Below are positions 44,260 to 52,419 of a DNA stretch of 64,000 bases, piece by piece (the stretch's first letter is position 1; every line of letters begins with the position of its first letter). The stretch is taken from the NCBI RefSeq assembly GCF_900111175.1, contig NZ_FOGI01000014.1, positions 62,001-126,000 of the forward strand, written 5' to 3'. Origin of the DNA: Actinokineospora terrae (GTDB taxonomy: Bacteria; Actinomycetota; Actinomycetes; Mycobacteriales; Pseudonocardiaceae). The translations under genes and the position numbers were made by a program. The notes beneath the pieces were generated by a model. That model saw only the letters and a program-made list of their open reading frames with translations. It ran no database searches and had not been told where the DNA came from.

Positions 44260-44363
44260 TGGCGGGCACCGTGTCACCGGCCGGGGCGCTCAGCAACCCC
44301 GGTTATGCCATTCGGCCAACCGGTCAGCCGCGTCGGTGCGCGACGCGTGTCGCTGGAGGTCTG

Positions 44364-45446
44364 ATGCCCGCCATTCCCTCGTTCGGCGGCCTGAGAGGTC
44401 GCACCACCCGGGTCGCGCCACCGACGGCGCCGATCCCGGTGCCGCTGTCGGCGTACGTCGTCGACTGCGGGGTGTACGTCGACGGGTCGCGGCTGCCCGG
44501 GCGGTGGACGCACATCGACGCGGTCGCCGAGGTCCGCAGGCGCGGCGAGGGCTTCGTCTGGATCGGCCTGCACGAGCCGGACGCCCGCCAGATCCAGGGC
44601 GTCGCGGAGACCTTCGGGCTGCACGAGCTGGCGGTGGAGGACGCCGTCCAGGCCCACCAGCGGCCCAAGCTGGAGCGCTACGACGACAACCTGTTCATGG
44701 TGCTCAAGACGGTCCGCTACGTGGAGCACGAGTCGCCGACGACGGCCAACGAGATCGTCGAGACCGGCGAGATCATGGCGTTCCTCGGCGCCGACTACGT
44801 GGTGACGGTGCGGCACGGCAAGCACTCCGGGCTGCACGACCTGCGCGCGGAACTGGAGCGCGCCCCCGATCGGCTGCGCGGCGGCCCGGCGGCGGTGCTG
44901 CACGCGATCGCCGACCACGTCGTCGACACCTACCTCGCGGTGACCGACGCGTTCGAGAACGACATCGACCTGATCGAGAAGGCGGTGTTCGCGCCGCGCA
45001 GCCCGGTCAGCGCCGAGCAGATGTACCTGATGAAGCGGGAAATCCTCGAACTGCGCCGCGCCGTGATGCCCCTGGCCAACCCGCTGCGCCGCCTCGCCGA
45101 GGGCTGCTCCCCCCTGGTCCCCGACACCGTCCGCTCCTACTTCCGCGACGTCGACGACCACCTCACCACCGTCTCCGAACGCGTCACCAGCTTCGACGAA
45201 CTCCTCACCACCCTGGTCGACGCCACCCTGGCCAAGATCACGCTGCAGCAGAACACCGACATGCGCAAGATCACCTCGTGGGCGGCCATCATCGCCGTCC
45301 CCACCATGGTGGTCGGCGTGTACGGCATGAACTTCGACCACATGCCGGAAACCCACTGGCGCTTCGGCTACCCGATGGTCATGGCGGTCATCTTCGTGGC
45401 GTGCATCGTGCTGTACCGCATCTTCCGCAAGAACCGATGGCTCTGA
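44364..45446 (+). CDS. corA: CorA magnesium/cobalt channel
   Basis: 360 residues from ATG 44364 with TGGAGGTC upstream. A soluble N-terminal domain of about 290 residues, then two C-terminal membrane spans; the first ends in VYGMNFDHMPE with the CorA signature GMN at the pore mouth, and the second is FGYPMVMAVIFVACIVLY. Pentameric, imports Mg2+ and Co2+. A longer form from GTG 44259 would add 35 residues and be coupled to the leader ORF. Confidence 0.95.
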   Translation: MPAIPSFGGLRGRTTRVAPPTAPIPVPLSAYVVDCGVYVDGSRLPGRWTHIDAVAEVRRRGEGFVWIGLHEPDARQIQGVAETFGLHELAVEDAVQAHQRPKLERYDDNLFMVLKTVRYVEHESPTTANEIVETGEIMAFLGADYVVTVRHGKHSGLHDLRAELERAPDRLRGGPAAVLHAIADHVVDTYLAVTDAFENDIDLIEKAVFAPRSPVSAEQMYLMKREILELRRAVMPLANPLRRLAEGCSPLVPDTVRSYFRDVDDHLTTVSERVTSFDELLTTLVDATLAKITLQQNTDMRKITSWAAIIAVPTMVVGVYGMNFDHMPETHWRFGYPMVMAVIFVACIVLYRIFRKNRWL

Positions 45447-45487
45447 GCTCGCCGCACCGTTCGCCCTTCTCGATGGGAGGTTCCCCC

Positions 45488-45589
45488 ATGGCCCGGCTGT
45501 TGACCAATGTGAAGTTCTGGCTGCTCGCGGTGATCGTCACCTGGATCACGGTGGTAACGGTGATCATCGCGGAAACGCCGGGGACGTAA
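45488..45589 (+). CDS. 33-residue single-span membrane protein after corA
   Basis: MARLLTNVKFWLLAVIVTWI is followed by TVVTVIIAETPGT. ATG 45488 has GGGAGG 7 bases upstream, and the ORF is 41 bases after corA. Its size and one hydrophobic helix suit a small regulatory or accessory subunit of a transporter. No homologue that I recognise. Confidence 0.55.
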   Translation: MARLLTNVKFWLLAVIVTWITVVTVIIAETPGT

Positions 45590-45640
45590 CGGATTTCCGC
45601 TTCGGTCGCTGGCGGTCCTGTGTGGACTGAGTGGGGTATA

Positions 45641-45897
45641 CACCCGGGCAGAACCACAAAGCAGGGGCCGAAAAACAGGCCCTGCCGCGTGGGCGACGCT
45701 ACGGGTGCCGTTCCCCCACACAAAACAAGTCCGCCCCATCGAGCCAGCTTGGCACCAGCGACTCCGAGGAGCGTTGTTCGGCCAACGCCTCAGAGGGCGT
45801 GTTGGGGCCAACGTCGTAGAAGGGCACGTTGGGGCCAACGTCTGTGAGGGCCGGGTGGTTGGCCAACGTCCGTGAGGGGCACGTGAGGACCATCGTC
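45641..45897 (-). repeat. Composite repeat copy B, inverted relative to copy A
   Basis: On the reverse strand it reads as four to five units of 27-28 bases with the ACGTTGGCC core (45780-45897), a spacer CTCGGAGTCGCTGGTGCCAAG, then the inverted-repeat element from CTCGATGGGGCGGACTTGTT to GGTTCTGCCCGGGTG (45641-45760). The last part of copy A, including its right 25-base arm, is replaced by unrelated sequence. It lies between two convergent stops (45589 and 45909). Confidence 0.85.
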
Positions 45898-45908
45898 TGC
45901 GGGGAGTG

Positions 45909-46745
45909 TCAGCCGCGGGTGGTGTGGGCTAGGGAGCGGAGGTGGGCGACTAGTTCGTCTGTGCTCAGGGGGTTGACGCTGAGCCAGGGGGTTTCTTCGG
46001 CGGGGGTGGTGGCTAGGCGGTAGCGGCCGCGGGGGGTGTCTAGCCAGCGGAGTTCTTGGCCGGTTCGGTGCCACTGGTCTTCGGTGTCGTCGCGGGTGGC
46101 TACGCCTGCTTGGCCGTTGCCGAGGACGGGTTGCAGGTGGGAGACCATGCGGCGGGTTACTCGGTCGTCGATGCCGTGGGCGTGGAGCAGGTCGTCGATC
46201 TCGGTCTGGGTCATCGGGGTGGGGGTGCCCGGGCTGTCGGGGTCGGGCATGCGGGCGAGCATCACCGCGAACGCCTCTTCCAGAGGGCGCATCGGCAGGC
46301 TGAACGGGGCGGTCAGCGGGGTCTCGGCGCGCGGGATCATCCGGGTGACGCGGCCGAGGGCCTCGTCGACGGTGGCGGCCCACATGCGGATCAGGCCGTT
46401 CGGGTCGGACTGGTCCTGGGTCAGCACCAGTGCCTCGTCGCGCACCGCCAGCACGGCGATCCCGAGCGTCCCGGACGGACCGTTGAGCACGATGTCCAGC
46501 ACGCCGGTGCACGCGCGCAGCAGGTAGACGAACTCCTCGGCCACGTCGAGCGGGCCGCTGTCGTCGGCGAGGCCGCGCTCGGCGAGTTCCTCGGCGGCGG
46601 CGCGGTAGAGCAGGCCGCGTTCGAGGTCGGAGGTCGCTGCGGCGGGCACCTCGATCGGGAACGGCGGCTGCACCTCGGCGAACGCGCACAGCAGGTCGAC
46701 CTCGACCGGGTGCAGCGCGACGCCGGGGGCCAGCGGCGCGGTCAC
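45909..46745 (-). CDS. EspG-family ESX secretion-associated chaperone (cassette 1)
   Basis: 278 residues from GTG 46745, overlapping the EspC-like stop (GTGA). VALHPVEVDLLCAFAEVQPPFP opens the EspG-type fold; SVNPLSTDELVAHLRSL ends it, and VSHLQPVLGNGQAGVATR is shared with the paralogue at 48626. EspG binds PPE proteins as a cytosolic chaperone in type VII secretion. Third gene of PPE-like, EspC-like, EspG. Confidence 0.87.
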   Translation of the reverse strand: MTAPLAPGVALHPVEVDLLCAFAEVQPPFPIEVPAAATSDLERGLLYRAAAEELAERGLADDSGPLDVAEEFVYLLRACTGVLDIVLNGPSGTLGIAVLAVRDEALVLTQDQSDPNGLIRMWAATVDEALGRVTRMIPRAETPLTAPFSLPMRPLEEAFAVMLARMPDPDSPGTPTPMTQTEIDDLLHAHGIDDRVTRRMVSHLQPVLGNGQAGVATRDDTEDQWHRTGQELRWLDTPRGRYRLATTPAEETPWLSVNPLSTDELVAHLRSLAHTTRG

Positions 46746-47080
46746 GGGTTGGTGAAGCGCTGCGCGGAGTTGTCGTCGCTGTCCTGGTACCCGGCGGCGG
46801 AGCGCTCGGCGCTGGCGACGAAGTCCTCCATCCGGCGCAGCGCCTCCTCCAGCTGGCCCTTGAGCCCGGTCTCCCCGGCGAGCCGCTCGGTGAACTTGTC
46901 CGCCAGCTCCTGGCCGACCGGGCTGGTGCCCAGCATCGGCAGGTAGGCCGGGGTGGCCAGGTCGGCGACCTCGGCGAAGATCGCGTTCAGGTCGGCGCGG
47001 ACCTCCTCGACCGCGGCCGCGAACTCGCGCACCTGGTCGGGCTCGACCCGCCAACCGCCACCGGCGTTGGGCTCGTCCAT
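46742..47080 (-). CDS. EspC-like type VII secretion target with YxxxD signal (cassette 1)
   Basis: 112 residues from ATG 47080 with GGGAG at good spacing; an earlier GTG at 47086 has none. A helical hairpin: EPDQVREFAAAVEEVRADLN, then GTSPVGQELADKF, LRRMEDFVASAERSA and the secretion motif Y98QDSD102 (YxxxD). This pattern is the EspC/DUF2580-type T7SS target. Expected to be exported with the PPE-like partner, whose gene is 14 bases upstream. Confidence 0.88.
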   Translation of the reverse strand: MDEPNAGGGWRVEPDQVREFAAAVEEVRADLNAIFAEVADLATPAYLPMLGTSPVGQELADKFTERLAGETGLKGQLEEALRRMEDFVASAERSAAGYQDSDDNSAQRFTNP

Positions 47081-47094
47081 GCTCACTCCCTAGC

Positions 47095-48513
47095 TCAGGC
47101 GCCGATGACCGGCGGGGCCGCGGTCAGGTCGGCCGTGGTGAACGGGTCCTCCTCGATCGGCACGCGCCTGCGGTGCTCGCCGTCTTCTTCCTTGTCGCGC
47201 GCGCTGCCCGGGGGCATCCCGTAGCCGCTGCCGGACCGGCCGTGCGGGTCGGTGCCGAAGCCGCTGGCCCGACCGAACCGGCTCCCGCCGCGGCTGCCGT
47301 CACGCCCACGGCCACCGCCGGGGACACCGGAACCGCCGCCACCCGCGAGTCCACCTCGGCCGGTGCCGGACGAGCCCGCACCCGCACCCGCGAGGCCACG
47401 ACCCGCGCCGCCACGACCACGGCTGCCGTCAGCGCCACGGCCACCGGCCCCGACGCCGGAGCCGAGCCCCGCGCGACCGGATCCGTTGGCACCACCGCGG
47501 CCACCGCCGCCGAAACCGCCGGGCACGTACCCGCCGCCACCGAGGCCGATGTTGCCGGGGCCGTTGCCCACGTTGCTGTTGATGCCGCCGGGCAGCTGGC
47601 CGCCGGTGCCGACACCGGTGAGGCCGCGCCAGTGGTTCTCCCAGCCCTTGTCGAACCCGGGCGAGAGCGACGGCGTGGTGCCCATGCTGGGCCCACCGCC
47701 GAAACCGGGTACCGGCGCGGACGGGTCGGACGGTCCGCGGCCGGGGCCACCAGGGACGGTCACACCCGGACCGGGGACGCCCGTGCGCGGCGGCTGCGGT
47801 TGCGGCCGGTTCACGCCGGGGTCGACGCCGTCAGCCGGGGTGCCGAAGCGCGGGGTGGTGCCATCGATGCCGAGTACGGCTGTCTCGAAGCGCTGCATGG
47901 TCTGCACTGCCTTGCGCTTCATCTTCTTCTTGTTGCTACCGAAGCCGAACGCGCTGGCGATACCACCGAGCGCCGCACCGAAAGCGGCGCCGACAGGCCC
48001 ACCGATCGCGAAGCCCGCGGCAGCGCCACCGCCCGCTGTAGCGAGGAACGGGCTGCTCGGGGAGCCGCCGGGCATCGTGCTCTGCGCCGAGCGCAACGCG
48101 CCACCGGCGTCCTGGATCGGGTCGGCCATCTGCTGCGCGGTGCCGCCGAGCTGGGAGATCCACGCGGCGTTGCTGACCACGGTCCGCGACGCGTCCTGCG
48201 ACGCGCTGCCGGACCAGAACTGCAGCAGCTTGGCCATCGAGCCGGACAGGTCCTTGGAGGCCTGGGCGACCTTCTCGCCGTAGCGGGCCCACTCCCCCGC
48301 CAGCATGTCCAGCTGGCCCGCGTTGGCCTGGTCGCCGACCATGCGCTGCAACGACTTGAGCGAGTAGCCGTCCCAGTGGACACCGCCGGTCACGTAGCTG
48401 TCGTCCGCCTCGCGGCGGCGCCTGCGCTCCTGCTCGGCCGCCCGCCGGGCGGCAGCGGCGTGCTCGGCCTGTTCGGCCATCCGGCGCACCACGTCGTCGA
48501 GACCGGCGATCAT
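47095..48513 (-). CDS. PPE/WXG-like protein with Gly-rich C-terminus (cassette 1)
   Basis: 472 residues from ATG 48513 with AGGGAGGG 7 bases upstream. A helical N-terminus includes SYVTGGVHWDGYSLKSLQ and QFWSGSAS (WSG at 100-102), the WXG motif. Residues 160-200 are hydrophobic and Gly-rich (AAAGFAIGGPVGAAFGAALG), RFETAVLGIDGTTPRF marks a conserved centre, and the long C-terminal half is Gly/Pro-rich. It ends EEDPFTTADLTAAPPVIGA, a tail shared with the paralogue. First gene of cassette 1. Confidence 0.83.
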   Translation of the reverse strand: MIAGLDDVVRRMAEQAEHAAAARRAAEQERRRRREADDSYVTGGVHWDGYSLKSLQRMVGDQANAGQLDMLAGEWARYGEKVAQASKDLSGSMAKLLQFWSGSASQDASRTVVSNAAWISQLGGTAQQMADPIQDAGGALRSAQSTMPGGSPSSPFLATAGGGAAAGFAIGGPVGAAFGAALGGIASAFGFGSNKKKMKRKAVQTMQRFETAVLGIDGTTPRFGTPADGVDPGVNRPQPQPPRTGVPGPGVTVPGGPGRGPSDPSAPVPGFGGGPSMGTTPSLSPGFDKGWENHWRGLTGVGTGGQLPGGINSNVGNGPGNIGLGGGGYVPGGFGGGGRGGANGSGRAGLGSGVGAGGRGADGSRGRGGAGRGLAGAGAGSSGTGRGGLAGGGGSGVPGGGRGRDGSRGGSRFGRASGFGTDPHGRSGSGYGMPPGSARDKEEDGEHRRRVPIEEDPFTTADLTAAPPVIGA

Positions 48514-48625
48514 GCCCGTGCCCTCCCTCACGCTGTAAAACCGACCTGTGGCTGCCCCGCCCCGGGCCGTTCCCGCGGTCCAACCGTAGCCGATAGGACG
48601 GACGATCCGGGAATGTTCGCCGAGG

Positions 48626-49465
48626 TTAGTACCACAGTTCGGCGGCTAGTGACCTGATGCCCGCGCGCAGGTCTTCGCGGGTCAGGGGGTTGACGCTGAC
48701 CCAGCCAGTGGAGTCCGTGCCCAGTCGGAACCGACCGCGCGCGGTGTCGAGCCAACGCACCTCTTCCCCTACCCGGCCCCACTCGTCGGCGTACCCGCGG
48801 CGCTCTGCGACCCCGGCCTGACCGTTGCCGAGAACCGGCTGTAGGTGCGTGGTCATCCTGCGGGCGGTGGTGTCATCGATGCCGTTGTCGCGCAGCAGCC
48901 GGTCGACCTCGTGAGCGTCCAGCTTGCGCGGTTGTTCGTCCGTGCCGGTGGCGGCCTGGATGGCGCGGTAGGCCTGATCGAGCGCTCGCTGCGAGAGGCT
49001 GAACGGCGCCGCCATACCGGGACCGTGCTCTGGCACCAAGTCGACTAGATGCTCGATCGCGTCGTGCAGCGAGAGTGCGACCACGTGCACTCTCGCACCG
49101 GGCAGTCCGATGTCCTGGCGGACGAGCAGCGCCTCGTCACGTTGCGCCAGCACCAACGCGCCCCGGCTCTGCCCGAGCCGCGCGACCATCAAGTCGACCG
49201 CGCCCGCGCTGTTGCGCAGCAAGTGGACGAGGTCGCCCGCCACGCCGCGTGGCCCACGGCCGTCCGCCAGCCCTCGCCTGGCCAGCTCCCGGCGAGCCAC
49301 CGCGAACGCTTCCCTGCGGTCGCCGATCGCGCCGATCCGCAACGGGAACGGCGGCGACACCTCGGCGAACGTGCACAGCAGGTCCACCTCGGCCGGGTGC
49401 AGCGAGGCCTGGCCGCCGTCGCGGTACCCGGAGTCGGACTCCAGGCCGGTGGACATCTCGGTCAC
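48626..49465 (-). CDS. EspG-family ESX secretion-associated chaperone (cassette 2)
   Basis: 279 residues from GTG 49465, overlapping the stop of the EspC-like gene. Similar to the cassette 1 protein over its full length: SLHPAEVDLLCTFAEVSPPFP, HLVDLVPEHGPGMAAPFSL, MTTHLQPVLGNGQAGVAERR and VSVNPLTREDLRAGIRSLA. Expected to chaperone its own PPE-like protein, encoded 1.4 kb upstream. Third gene of cassette 2. Confidence 0.87.
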   Translation of the reverse strand: MTEMSTGLESDSGYRDGGQASLHPAEVDLLCTFAEVSPPFPLRIGAIGDRREAFAVARRELARRGLADGRGPRGVAGDLVHLLRNSAGAVDLMVARLGQSRGALVLAQRDEALLVRQDIGLPGARVHVVALSLHDAIEHLVDLVPEHGPGMAAPFSLSQRALDQAYRAIQAATGTDEQPRKLDAHEVDRLLRDNGIDDTTARRMTTHLQPVLGNGQAGVAERRGYADEWGRVGEEVRWLDTARGRFRLGTDSTGWVSVNPLTREDLRAGIRSLAAELWY

Positions 49466-50880
49466 CTGGTGCCGCCCGAGGAGGGATCACGCCTCTGCAG
49501 GTCCCCGCGCGCGGTGTCGTCGACGTCGAGGTAGCTGTCGCGCACCCGCTCGGCGCTCTCGATGAACCCGTCCATCTTCATCATGGCCTGGTCCAGCAGC
49601 GTCTTGAGCCCGTTCGGGCCGTTGAGCCGGTCGCCGAACTTGCGCGCCAGCTGCTCGCCGACCGGACTGGTGCCCAGCTTCGGCTCCTTGCCGTCCATGC
49701 CGTCGACCTTGAGCTGCACGCCCTCCAGCCCGAACCTGGCCGCCTGCACGGCCCGCGTGAACCCGGCGAGCTGATCGGGGTCGATCTTCCAGAACCCTTG
49801 CGTGGTGCCGTTGGTCGGCTGCACGGGACCGGCGCCGTCCGGCCTGCCTGCGGAGGGGGACGTGGCGTCGGCGGGGGTGGTGGAGCCCGGCTCGGTGTGA
49901 CCGGGGGTGGTGTTCGGCGCGGTGGGGTTGGTGCCGGGCTTGGGGTCTGGGGGCTGGTTGTTGCCGCCACCTGGGGCGGGCTTGCCGTAGTCGGGCGCGG
50001 AGCCGGACGTGGGCGGGGTGCTGGGCCTGTGGTGGTGGTAGTCGCCGCCCTTGCCCGCCCGGGGTGTCCAGGTCGGCGCGCTGGGGGTCGGCGCGCTGGG
50101 GGTGGGCGTGGTGGGGACGGGAAGGGGCTCGGGGGCAGGCACCGGCGCACCGGTGACAGGACCACTGAGGACCGGCTTCGGCTCGGGCTGCGTGGCGGGG
50201 TACTGCTGACCAGCACTCGGCGGCGGGGCACCCCAGTTCCCCGGCCCGGCAGTCGCGTCGGGTAAGGGGTTCACCGACGGCTGCGGGGGGTGGGCGGTCG
50301 CGTCCGGGTAGCTGGGCCGAGCCCACGCATCCGGAGGCTGGGTGACCGGATACGGCTGCCCACTCACATCCGGCGCGAACGGCGACTGGTTTGCCGCGTG
50401 CGCGTGTGCGTCTGGGGCGAACGGTGACTGGTTCGCGGGGTGCGCGCTCGGGTCTGGGGTGTAGGGGGCCTGGTTGGCCGGGTGTTGGGCGGCGAGGCGG
50501 GCGGCCAGGTCTGGGGAGAAAGCGGTCGGGACGGTCGCGTCTGAGGGGACGGTCAGGTGAGGGCGGCCGTAGTCCTGCGGGGCGTACTGGTGCTGCGGGT
50601 AGTACTGGGGGGCCGCCTGCTGCGGGAGCGGGAGCGGGGGCGTGGGCGGGGCGGGCAGCGGGGGGATCGGGGCGGGTGGGGTCGGGATGGGGTCCGGCAC
50701 CGGTGGGGCGGGGATCGGGTCCGGGGACGGGGGCGCCGGGATCGGGTCGGGGGTCGGCGCCGGGGTGGGGGTGGCGGTCGGCAGGGCGCCGAGCACGGGG
50801 ACCGCGACGGTCATGCCGTCGGGGACGTGCACGGGGAACTGGTGGGTCGCGTCCGACTGGGGGGTGTTCTGCTCGCGCAT
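49462..50880 (-). CDS. EspC-like T7SS target with 360-residue proline-rich N-terminus (cassette 2)
   Basis: 472 residues. The first 360 are low complexity: TPAPTPDPIPAPPSPDPIPA repeats, then ANQSPFAPD-type repeats (three units at about 135-175) and Pro/Gln/Asp-rich sequence without a hydrophobic segment. Residues 363-472 are homologous to the whole cassette 1 EspC-like protein: FWKIDPDQLAGFTRAVQA, GTSPVGEQLARKFGDRL and the YxxxD signal Y450LDVD454. Normally the hairpin is at the N-terminus of T7SS substrates; here it is last. Start MREQNTPQSD at 50880, 19 bases after PPE-like. Confidence 0.87.
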   Translation of the reverse strand: MREQNTPQSDATHQFPVHVPDGMTVAVPVLGALPTATPTPAPTPDPIPAPPSPDPIPAPPVPDPIPTPPAPIPPLPAPPTPPLPLPQQAAPQYYPQHQYAPQDYGRPHLTVPSDATVPTAFSPDLAARLAAQHPANQAPYTPDPSAHPANQSPFAPDAHAHAANQSPFAPDVSGQPYPVTQPPDAWARPSYPDATAHPPQPSVNPLPDATAGPGNWGAPPPSAGQQYPATQPEPKPVLSGPVTGAPVPAPEPLPVPTTPTPSAPTPSAPTWTPRAGKGGDYHHHRPSTPPTSGSAPDYGKPAPGGGNNQPPDPKPGTNPTAPNTTPGHTEPGSTTPADATSPSAGRPDGAGPVQPTNGTTQGFWKIDPDQLAGFTRAVQAARFGLEGVQLKVDGMDGKEPKLGTSPVGEQLARKFGDRLNGPNGLKTLLDQAMMKMDGFIESAERVRDSYLDVDDTARGDLQRRDPSSGGTR

Positions 50881-50899
50881 CGTCGTGGTCTCCCTGGCC

Positions 50900-51994
50900 T
50901 CAGAGCCCGATCACCGGTGGCGAGGCCTTCTGGTCCAACAGGAACGGGTCTTCCCCGTCGTACGGGTAGCGCCTGCGGTGGTCGGCACCGCCCTCGCCGC
51001 CCTGGCCGCCGCCCATCGCACCGCCCATCGGCATGCCGCCGCCCATGCCCGTGCCACCACCCGCGGCGCCTGCCGAGGCGGCCATGCCCGCGGCGGGGAC
51101 GGCCGGTCGGGGGTTGTTGCCGGTGAGCGCCTCGGTCGCGCCGACCGAGCCGCCGTACTGCAGGGGGCCACGTCCCGCGTCCGCTCCGACAGGTGCGGCG
51201 CTGAGGCCACCGCCGCCGGAGTAGCCGCCCGCGGAGCCGCCGCCGTCGCCGAAGCCCTGCGCGGTGGTGCTCGGGTCGCCCTTGGTGAGGTCCTCCCAGC
51301 GCTGGACCGGGTCGGCGGAGATCGGCGGGGGCGGGGTCTGGCTCGGTGGCGCGGTCGGCGGCGGTGTCGGCTCGGTGACGCCGGGGCCCGAGTCGGACAC
51401 GGGCTCGGCGAAGCGCGGGGTGGACTGGTCGATGCCGATGACGGCGCCCTCGAAGCGGCGCATGGCCTCGACCGCGCGGGCCTTGAGCTCGGCGACCTTC
51501 TGGTCGGCGGCGAACGCGCTCTCGGTGCCCGCCGCGGTGCCGTTGACCGCGGACACGAGCGGCCCCCCGGCGTCGAGGCCCCGGGCGGCGCTGTCGGCGG
51601 CGAGCGCGGGCGGTACGGCGGGCTCGGCGGGGATCTCGGGCATGGCCGCCTGGACGGCCTTGAGCGCGTTGGCGGCCTCTTCGATCGACGGCCCGATGTC
51701 GTGCGCGGTCTCCCCGAGGTCGGCGACCCAGCGCGCGTTGAGCTCCACGTCCTGGCGGGCCTGCTCGGCCGCGGTACCCGCCCAGAACTCCATCAGCTGC
51801 CCGAGCGCCTCGCCGAGCACCCCGGCGGCCGCGGACACCTGGTCGCCCGCCTCGCGCCACTCCTGGGCGAGCTGCTGCAACTCGGGCGCGCTCGCGCTCT
51901 CCTGGACCATCTTGATCAACTGCTCCAGGGTGTACTTCTCCCAGACCACCCCGCCCGTGACGTACCGGTCGTAGCCGTGCCGCTGCATTACCAT
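50900..51994 (-). CDS. PPE/WXG-like protein (cassette 2)
   Basis: 364 residues from ATG 51994 with GAGGGGAG upstream. RYVTGGVVWEKYTLEQL and EFWAGTAAEQ (WAG at 71-73) match the cassette 1 N-terminus; RFEGAVIGIDQSTPRF matches its centre. A Gly/Met-rich C-terminus (GGGTGMGGGMPMGGAMGGGQ) follows, ending GEDPFLLDQKASPPVIGL. First gene of cassette 2, promoter region at 51995-52419. Confidence 0.83.
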   Translation of the reverse strand: MVMQRHGYDRYVTGGVVWEKYTLEQLIKMVQESASAPELQQLAQEWREAGDQVSAAAGVLGEALGQLMEFWAGTAAEQARQDVELNARWVADLGETAHDIGPSIEEAANALKAVQAAMPEIPAEPAVPPALAADSAARGLDAGGPLVSAVNGTAAGTESAFAADQKVAELKARAVEAMRRFEGAVIGIDQSTPRFAEPVSDSGPGVTEPTPPPTAPPSQTPPPPISADPVQRWEDLTKGDPSTTAQGFGDGGGSAGGYSGGGGLSAAPVGADAGRGPLQYGGSVGATEALTGNNPRPAVPAAGMAASAGAAGGGTGMGGGMPMGGAMGGGQGGEGGADHRRRYPYDGEDPFLLDQKASPPVIGL

Positions 51995-52419
51995 CGCTCG
52001 CTCCCCTCGGTGGCTGACCGGACCACCGCTCCCCTCGGCCCCGTGGACGATCGCTTCCGACGATGACGCTATCCGCTTGGACGCGCGCCGGACACCGACA
52101 GTTCCCTTCCCACCACTCCTCGTTCCCGACAACAGCATCGATACAGCGGGCCCCGGTTCGGTTGCCGCCGTGCTCGACTTGGTACCAGGCAACCACGACA
52201 CGCCCGCGACCGCCGGTGTGGCGAGTGGGCGAACGGCTGGTTACCGGACGTTCACCTCGTCACCCGATCCACGCCAACGAGACCCACTGGGAGCGGGTGC
52301 GGGCCGCCGGGGATTTCACCCGGCTGGCGCAGTGTGCGTGGGGCCGTCCGGAGGGGAAGACTTGGCGGGCGGCCCGACCCGGCCGCCCGACCGAGCTGTC
52401 CCGAGCGTGGGGAGCGAGC
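51995..52419. other. 425-bp divergent promoter region
   Basis: Between PPE-like 2 (reverse) and the ParB-like gene (forward). A long forward frame covers it but has no ribosome site and no protein-like character. It must hold promoters for both; I see no clear palindromic operator. Confidence 0.5.

Noticed and set aside
43970..44277. N-terminal extension of the MaoC protein beyond 43968
   Set aside because: The extended part reads as basic, disordered sequence and overlaps the corA leader; GTG 43968 has AGGAGG.
44160..44363. M-box (ykoK) Mg2+ riboswitch upstream of corA
   Set aside because: Short matches (AGGTGAG, CTGGATGC, TATGCCAT) occur, but their spacing does not agree with the M-box and the expected conserved core is missing.
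47173..48657. Forward-strand frame across the PPE-like gene
   Set aside because: Alanine/threonine/arginine-rich low complexity antisense to the Gly-rich region, with no domain.
52063..52419. N-terminal extension of the ParB-like protein
   Set aside because: No ribosome site; composition is not protein-like; ATG 52420 has GGGGAG.
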